Assembly: GCA_014361165.1 (NCBI GenBank)
Contig: JACIWD010000005.1
Coordinates: forward strand, 1-10,550
Direction of reading: 5' to 3'
From: Candidatus Mnemosynella bozhongmuii
GTDB taxonomy: Archaea; Halobacteriota; Archaeoglobi; Mnemosynellales; Mnemosynellaceae
DNA length: 10,550 nucleotides
A program made the position numbers and the translations under genes. Below the pieces are notes generated by a model. It was not told the origin of the DNA and did not search any database. It saw nothing but the letters and a program-made list of their open reading frames with translations. Shown here one piece after another: positions 7,283 to 10,550 of this stretch (its first letter is position 1; each line of letters opens with the position of its first letter).

Positions 7283-7468
7283 ATGAAACTGAAGGTCAAT
7301 CCATTGAGATGTCCCCAGGATCACAGATGTCCTCTTATAGCAATCTGTCCCGCAGGTGCAATAGAACAGAGAGGATTCTCTCTTCCAGAGATAAATGAGG
7401 AGAAATGCAAAGGATGTCTTCTCTGTGCCAGAAGCTGTCCGAGAGCTGCTGTGATGGTTGAAGAATGA
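7283..7468 (+). CDS. Small 4Fe-4S ferredoxin-like protein
   Basis: A 61-residue protein with two ferredoxin-like halves. The second half is canonical: C42-x2-C45-x2-C48-x3-C52-P. The first is unusual: C10-x5-C16-x5-C22-P (RCPQDHRCPLIAICPAGAI). Seven cysteines are present instead of eight, so one cluster (C42, C45, C48 with C22) looks complete and the other (C10, C16, C52) has three cysteines plus possibly a non-cysteine ligand such as His14, or is a 3Fe cluster. Its likely role is electron transfer in the cytoplasm; the partner is unknown. The frame could start at GTG 7265, but TATA spacing favours the ATG at 7283, giving a leaderless mRNA. It lies between thyX (divergent) and a convergent tRNA gene only four bases away. 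Confidence 0.85.
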   Translation: MKLKVNPLRCPQDHRCPLIAICPAGAIEQRGFSLPEINEEKCKGCLLCARSCPRAAVMVEE

Positions 7469-7472
7469 GACA

Positions 7473-7544
7473 CGGGCTCGCCGGGAATTGAACCCGGATC
7501 GGAGGTTCCGGAGACCTCCAGGATATCCATTACCCCACGAGCCC
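7473..7544 (-). tRNA. tRNA-Arg (anticodon CCG)
   Basis: The minus strand folds as a full cloverleaf. The 7-bp acceptor stem GGGCTCG/CGAGCCC is perfect. The D arm contains TAATGGAT. The anticodon stem GAGGT/ACCTC closes the 7-base loop CTCCGGA, giving anticodon CCG (arginine, codon CGG). The T arm is CCGGG-TTCAATT-CCCGG and the discriminator base is G. CCA is not encoded. No intron. An A/T-rich box at 7590-7576 on the minus strand is a plausible promoter, about 38 bases before the 5' end. Confidence 0.95.
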
Positions 7545-7760
7545 AGAGAGTATTTCACTTACAAATTTCCCAGATGATTTATTTTTATTTCTTTCTCTCT
7601 CAACAAGCTTGTTGAGGAAATCTGGGACGTTATCTACATTTTTCTTTAACCAGTTATAATTTTCGGATGTTCATCGATTGTCATTTGAGGCTCCACTTAA
7701 AAGATCTTTGAGCTCTATTTTTTTGGATCTCTCTAGACTGCATTTGTCAGTAAATCTCAT
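7530..7760 (-). pseudogene. Interrupted small ORF running into tRNA-Arg(CCG)
   Basis: On the minus strand an ATG at 7760 starts MRFTDKCSLERSKKIELKDL and reads 29 codons to a TGA at 7673-7671. The same frame then stays open for 46 more codons, with a protein-like composition (NYNWLKKNVDNVPDFLNKLV, then a lysine-rich KNKSSGKFVSEIL), and ends at a TAA that lies inside the tRNA gene. Its ATG overlaps the stop of the upstream remnant as ATGA, the usual sign of coupled genes. I do not recognise the family. It could be a decayed gene, two short ORFs, or sequence error around one codon. The tRNA promoter must lie within it, which argues against the 3' part being a maintained gene. Confidence 0.35.
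7599..7616. repeat. Perfect 18-bp palindrome
   Basis: CTCAACAAGCTTGTTGAG is its own reverse complement. It lies 55 bases upstream of tRNA-Arg(CCG) and inside the interrupted minus ORF, where it would encode LNKLVE. It is not followed by a T run in either direction, so it is not an obvious terminator; a protein-binding site or chance within coding sequence are both possible. Confidence 0.5.
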
Positions 7761-8098
7761 AATCCGTGGTATCCGATCTCTCTGACGTCGAACAAAAAAG
7801 CATGTTCAGCAAGATAACAGCTGACGACTGTGTGCTCTTCTTTCTGGAGTTCAAGCCCAGAGCTGAAGAGGCAAACGGCGAGCTCAGGTTCATTGGAGCC
7901 AACTTTCAGATGGATTTCGTAGATAACCCTGAATTCTCCAACCTCAGAAAATAAGTGTTTTTCCTTGTCTTAAGCTTCTTTCCAAAAAATGAATCAGCTT
8001 CGAGAGCTCTCAGCCTTTTTCGTTCTCTCGCTTATTTCCTTGAACTCTTTTATTTCATCTTCGGTAAGCTCTTCTCCCGAGCAATTGACCTCATTCAT
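7757..8098 (-). pseudogene. Frameshifted small gene remnant, family unknown
   Basis: A minus-strand ATG at 8098 starts MNEVNCSGEELTEDEIKEFK, an acidic, helical, protein-like segment. TTTATAAA (8128-8121) lies about 26 bases before the ATG, the right place for a leaderless archaeal promoter. The frame stops at 7996-7994, and again at 7972-7970. A neighbouring frame remains open across this gap (8031 to about 7914) with LEADSFFGKKLKTRKNTYFL. The first frame then resumes with 71 open codons, including EFRVIYEIHLKVG and AEHAFLFDVREIG, a strand-rich stretch with no start codon of its own. Joined through two compensating shifts the product would be about 113 residues. Its end overlaps the ATG of the next ORF (ATGA). 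I read this as a decayed first gene of a two-gene operon. An aligned plus-strand ORF at 7766-7954 is the main alternative; it lacks a ribosome site or TATA box. Confidence 0.4.
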
Positions 8099-8146
8099 GC
8101 AAATAGAATTTTTCTCTGTGTTTATAAAGTCTTCAGAAGCCAAGTA

Positions 8147-8265
8147 TCAGCTAGAAGAAAGAGCAATTAATGCAGAAGAGGTTGCAAGATACTTTCGAAG
8201 TTCTTGAGCCTCTGGATTATAATCAGGGTGCAACCTCAAGAACTCCTGATAAGGGAAGCTGTAAT
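8147..8265 (-). pseudogene. Open fragment downstream of thiC, possible gene remnant
   Basis: On the minus strand, directly after the thiC stop, an open frame reads SFPYQEFLRLHPDYNPEAQE and continues to a TGA at 8149-8147. There is no ATG between the thiC end and this stretch; an in-frame ATG at 8335 would overlap thiC by 70 bp. The composition is protein-like but the family is not recognised. It shares its register with the ORF at 8098, so it may be part of the same decayed locus, or a chance open frame. Confidence 0.2.
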
Positions 8266-9552
8266 TTAACTTCTTTGACTTTTTATCATCTCCTTCACAA
8301 TTTTTATCGCACAGAGGTCTCCACACATGCTGCATGCCTCGCTCTTCGTCGGTCTCTTCCTCCTCTTCTCTTCAAACTTCTCTTTATCAGCAGCAATCTC
8401 CTTCTGTTTATCCCAGTCAAGAGAAAATCTTGCCCTGCTCATTTCGAGATCGAGAAGGGAATCCTCTTCAAATCTCGTAAGATTGACTGCGTGAGCAGCT
8501 ATTTTTGATGCTATCACTCCTTCCTTTACCTCTTCCACATCCGGAAGTCCGAGATGCTCTGAGGGAGTCACGTAACAGAGGAAGTCCGCTCCGTTGAGAG
8601 CAGCTATTGCTCCCCCAATTGCTCCCGCAATGTGGTCATATCCCGGAAAGATATCAGAAACGAGAGGTCCGAGAACATAGAAAGGAGCGTTATCTGTTGC
8701 AACTTTTGCTATTTTTATCTGCATCGGAATCTGATCAATCGGAACATGACCGGGTCCTTCGACCATTGTCTGGACTCCAGCCTCTCTTGCTCTTTTAACA
8801 AGAGTTCCAAGAGTGAAAAGCTCGCTCATCTGAAGAAGATCTCCTGCATCGTGAATTGCACCTGGTCTGAGTCCATCTCCAAGGCTGAGAACAGCATCGT
8901 ATTCCTTCGCAAGCTCAAGAAGATAGTCGTAGTCCTTATAGAATGGATTCTCCTCTCCGGTATGGTGGATCCACGCAGCTAAAAAGGTCCCTCCCCGGGA
9001 TACCATTCCCATAACTCTTGAAGATTTCTTCAGCTTCTCCACAACATCCTTTGTTACTCCAGCATGAATTGTTGCGAAGTCAACACCATCTTTGAAGTGT
9101 TTTTCCACCGCATTCCACATGTCATCTTCAGACATCTCGATGATTGCTCTTCCCTTCCTTATCATCTTCTCTGCAGCCTGATAAATCGGAACGGTTCCTA
9201 TCGGAACATCAACACTCTCCATTATCCTCCTTCTTATCTCATCAAGATCTCCCCCTGTGGAGAGATCCATGATCGTGTCAGCACCATATTTCACTGCAGT
9301 TCTCGCCTTCTCAATTTCTCTCTCAACATCAACTATATCCCGTGAGGTTCCTATATTTGCATTGATCTTAACTCTCACACCCCTTCCGACTGCCACGGGC
9401 TTGATATTTTTGTGAGCGACATTTCTTAGAATTACAGTGTAACCTCGAGCAACATTCTTCATCAGATCCTCAGCTCTAATTCCTTCCACCTTCGCAATAT
9501 ATTCCATTTCCTCGGTAATCCTTCCCTTTCTGGCCTCTTCAATCTGCGTCAT
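8266..9552 (-). CDS. thiC: Phosphomethylpyrimidine synthase ThiC (HMP-P synthase), archaeal short form
   Basis: ThiC is a radical-SAM enzyme that rearranges aminoimidazole ribotide to hydroxymethylpyrimidine phosphate for thiamine synthesis. The 428-residue protein has the expected blocks: VKINANIGTS, YGADTIMDLSTGGDLDEIR, PIGTVPIYQA, DFATIHAGVT, SRGGTFLAAW, SLGDGLRPGAI, VEGPGHVPIDQ, PFYVLGPLVSDIFPGYDHI and YVTPSEHLGLP. The C-terminal cluster motif is C407-x2-C410-x3-C414 (CSMCGDLC), one residue shorter in the second gap than the C-x2-C-x4-C of E. coli-type ThiC. It lacks the long N-terminal domain of bacterial ThiC, as usual for archaea. No ribosome site precedes the ATG at 9552, but a TATA-like box (9590-9581) predicts a leader of only a few bases. 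No thiamine riboswitch was seen. ThiC-like 5-hydroxybenzimidazole synthases are a remote alternative. Confidence 0.95.
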   Translation of the reverse strand: MTQIEEARKGRITEEMEYIAKVEGIRAEDLMKNVARGYTVILRNVAHKNIKPVAVGRGVRVKINANIGTSRDIVDVEREIEKARTAVKYGADTIMDLSTGGDLDEIRRRIMESVDVPIGTVPIYQAAEKMIRKGRAIIEMSEDDMWNAVEKHFKDGVDFATIHAGVTKDVVEKLKKSSRVMGMVSRGGTFLAAWIHHTGEENPFYKDYDYLLELAKEYDAVLSLGDGLRPGAIHDAGDLLQMSELFTLGTLVKRAREAGVQTMVEGPGHVPIDQIPMQIKIAKVATDNAPFYVLGPLVSDIFPGYDHIAGAIGGAIAALNGADFLCYVTPSEHLGLPDVEEVKEGVIASKIAAHAVNLTRFEEDSLLDLEMSRARFSLDWDKQKEIAADKEKFEEKRRKRPTKSEACSMCGDLCAIKIVKEMIKSQRS

Positions 9553-9698
9553 GGTATCATAAACTGGTTTTCACTATCCAATAATAAGTTTTGCGATGAG
9601 GGACGGGATTTTTTATAATTTTTAATCACTCTTTCAAGAGAGCATGAAGGTAAAAAAATAAATATGGAGAGAAGTATAGATGGTGAAGTAACTCTCAT
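9553..9698. promoter_or_regulatory. Intergenic promoters for thiC (-) and tRNA-Arg(TCT) (+)
   Basis: AACTTATTAT on the minus strand (9590-9581) is the probable thiC TATA box, predicting a start near 9559. On the plus strand AAAATAAATATGG (about 9654-9666) lies some 38 bases before the tRNA and resembles the box before tRNA-Arg(CCG). A second A/T tract at 9609-9623 (TTTTTATAATTTTTAA) is unassigned. CTCTTTCAAGAG (9629-9640) is a short inverted repeat with no evident role. Confidence 0.45.
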
Positions 9699-9773
9699 GG
9701 GCCCGTGGCCTAGTCAGGACAGGGCAACGGCCTTCTAAGCCGTGGGTCGGGGGTTCAAATCCCCCCGGGTCCG
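9699..9773 (+). tRNA. tRNA-Arg (anticodon TCT)
   Basis: A complete cloverleaf: acceptor GGGCCCG pairs with CGGGTCC (one G-T pair); anticodon stem ACGGC/GCCGT closes loop CTTCTAA, anticodon TCT, which reads the AGA codons favoured in this window; the T arm is GGGGG-TTCAAAT-CCCCC; the discriminator is G. CCA is not encoded and no intron is present. A short T run (9775-9778) directly follows and may end transcription. Confidence 0.95.
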
Positions 9774-9936
9774 CTTTTATCGATTCTCTGAAAATCTTTG
9801 AGTTTTTTGAAGCTGCAGAAATATGGGATGAATCTTCGAGAGGATTTTTTGTCTGTTCTTCTCGCTCTCCTCTGGCCTCATCAAATTTTGCCGGTTTCTT
9901 CTGTAAAAAGACGAAAATCTGATCATCATCACGCAT
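9774..9936 (-). pseudogene. ORF reading antisense into tRNA-Arg(TCT); possible integrase N-terminal remnant
   Basis: A minus-strand ATG at 9936 starts MRDDDQIFVFLQKKPAKFDE and stays open for 54 codons up to the 3' end of the tRNA, then continues antisense through the tRNA (PGGFEPPTHGLEG and onward) to 9634. TTTATAAT (9959-9952) lies a little over 20 bases upstream, a plausible leaderless promoter. In SSV-type archaeal integrases the attachment site is inside the gene, so integration leaves an N-terminal fragment of about this size reading into the 3' end of a tRNA. The geometry fits, but I see no recognisable integrase residues, and antisense tRNA always gives similar peptides. Low confidence. 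Confidence 0.25.
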
Positions 9937-10064
9937 TTTTCGAAAATAATAATTATAAACATCATTAAACACTGTTTCAAAGATTATAATCGGAATGCAA
10001 GCTCCCTGAAAGAGCATAATGCATTTTTTTCGGATTCCCGGAGATGCAGGAATGGATGAAGAAA
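9937..10064. other. A/T-rich gap downstream of the DUF5806-like gene
   Basis: This stretch carries A/T-rich sequence including TTTATAAT on the minus strand (9959-9952) and no ORF with start signals. No second copy of the tRNA 3' half, which would mark an attachment site, was found between 9774 and 10550. A possible T-rich terminator for the minus gene is not evident. Confidence 0.4.
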
Positions 10065-10520
10065 TCAAGAATTCAGCACCTCCCTGTTCACCTCTCTTAA
10101 AATTTCTGTCAGAATTCTCTGAATTTCCTCATCAACATCTTCTCCCTCTCTCTCTTCGAACTCGAGAAGCCTCTTTATATTCTCAATTGTCTCACCTATT
10201 ATCTCGAGCATCTCCTCTCTCGAAACGATTCCCGCATAGTAAGGGTAAAGGAAGGTTGCCCCGGACCTTATCATCTTCTTTTTGAATATATTCCAGACGT
10301 TGGAGACCTCCTGTCTTGAATACTGCTCTCTCACAACATCTGTCATCTCCGGAAGTCTTTCTCCCACCTCTTTCATTGCAATTCTTCCTCTCTCATCCCT
10401 CATCATTGAGCAAACTCGGGCCACAATCCACTCTCTCGCCGTGAAGTGAGTGTATCTCTTCAAAAACTCGGTTAATCTGGAGGAGCTCTTTTTCTCAAAT
10501 TTCCTGAACTTTCTTTTCAT
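10065..10520 (-). CDS. DUF5806-like archaeal protein
   Basis: From the ATG at 10520 this is 151 residues. The N-terminus is strongly basic (MKRKFRKFEKK). The body is mostly helical: RLTEFLKRYTHFTAREWIVA, then VGERLPEM, YSRQEVSNVWNIFKKKM, and a short GATFLYPYYAGIVSREEML segment, ending in an acidic helix (EEREGEDVDEEIQRILTEIL). The TAREW..AR, GE.LPE and GATF-Y...GI/F blocks match my memory of DUF5806, a family known mainly from haloarchaea; its function is unknown. An in-frame ATG at 10544 exists, but TAAATAATG-like A/T sequence at the window edge (10550-10540) could be the TATA box, placing a leaderless start at 10520. No ribosome site is seen for either. Confidence 0.75.
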   Translation of the reverse strand: MKRKFRKFEKKSSSRLTEFLKRYTHFTAREWIVARVCSMMRDERGRIAMKEVGERLPEMTDVVREQYSRQEVSNVWNIFKKKMIRSGATFLYPYYAGIVSREEMLEIIGETIENIKRLLEFEEREGEDVDEEIQRILTEILREVNREVLNS

Positions 10521-10550
10521 CGTATTCGAATGGCTGAAATACATTATTTA

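Larger units (their letters stand above)
7545..8265. other. 720-bp region without an intact gene
   Basis: The interval between tRNA-Arg(CCG) and the 3' end of thiC is more A/T rich than its neighbours and holds no uninterrupted gene with a ribosome site. What can be seen is the tRNA promoter (7576-7590), an 18-bp palindrome and the three minus-strand ORF remnants described separately. Several overlapping short plus-strand ORFs (for example 7989-8207, hydrophobic and serine rich) have no start signals. Confidence 0.6.

Noticed and set aside
7599..7640. Palindrome as an intrinsic terminator
   Set aside because: No T run follows the hairpin on either strand; the T-rich tract lies on the wrong side for plus transcription.
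7766..7954. 62-codon plus ORF with GTG start
   Set aside because: It is the codon-aligned mirror of the minus-strand remnant, with no ribosome site or TATA box; the minus strand has the ATGA coupling. Kept as an alternative, not annotated.
9553..9640. Thiamine (THI-box) riboswitch upstream of thiC
   Set aside because: The predicted leader is only a few bases and no THI-box core was visible in the upstream sequence.
9634..9776. The tRNA-spanning part of the 144-codon minus ORF as a protein gene
   Set aside because: The residues PGGFEPPTHGLEG and following are simply the antisense translation of tRNA-Arg(TCT), a common false ORF; only the part beyond the tRNA is considered as a remnant.
9780..9935. 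C/D box guide RNA around GTGATGATGATCAG (minus)
   Set aside because: A box C-like sequence is present, but no CTGA box D follows at the right distance, so the required C/D pair is missing.
1..10550. CRISPR array or insertion sequence
   Set aside because: No regularly spaced direct repeats and no transposase frame or terminal inverted repeats with target duplications were seen.

Overview
The window looks like chromosomal DNA of a thermophilic euryarchaeon, most probably a member of the Archaeoglobi (Archaeoglobus, Geoglobus or Ferroglobus type). The reasons are an archaeal-type leucyl-tRNA synthetase, an archaeal short-form ThiC, small archaea-only families (DUF473, DUF5611 and DUF5806 types, an adenosine-specific-kinase family protein, a PAC2 protein), a COG1237 metallo-beta-lactamase protein tied to methanopterin chemistry, AGA/AGG/ATA-rich codon use, TATA boxes with short leaders or none, and tRNA genes without an encoded CCA. 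The genus is an inference from gene content, not from a search.

Layout, left to right. 1-741 (-): N-terminal part of a thiamine-diphosphate enzyme of the acetolactate synthase family, cut by the window edge. 742-812: divergent promoter. 813-1295 (+): adenosine-specific kinase family protein. 1370-4192 (+): leucyl-tRNA synthetase, meeting tail to tail with 4193-4489 (-), a DUF5611-like protein; one palindromic TGATCA supplies both stop codons. 4564-6488 (+): a tight three-gene operon of PAC2 protein, DUF473 protein and COG1237 metallo-hydrolase. 6461-7177 (-): flavin-dependent thymidylate synthase ThyX, whose 3' end overlaps the hydrolase by 28 bp. 7178-7282: a divergent promoter with two interlocking perfect inverted repeats. 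7283-7468 (+): a small seven-cysteine ferredoxin. 7473-7544 (-): tRNA-Arg(CCG). 7545-8265: about 720 bp with no intact gene, holding what looks like a decayed two-gene minus-strand operon. 8266-9552 (-): ThiC. 9699-9773 (+): tRNA-Arg(TCT), followed by a minus-strand ORF that reads antisense into the tRNA, in the geometry of a partitioned SSV-type integrase remnant. 10065-10520 (-): DUF5806-like protein.

Most of the window is housekeeping: leucine charging, thymidylate synthesis, HMP-phosphate for thiamine, a TPP enzyme and pterin-related chemistry. ThyX consumes a methylene-tetrahydropterin, so a COG1237 gene next to it may be functionally related. The accessory signals cluster near the two arginine tRNA genes flanking thiC. 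I did not find a convincing new defence or mobile system; the best leads are the decayed operon, the possible integrase remnant and the thyX/ferredoxin operator.
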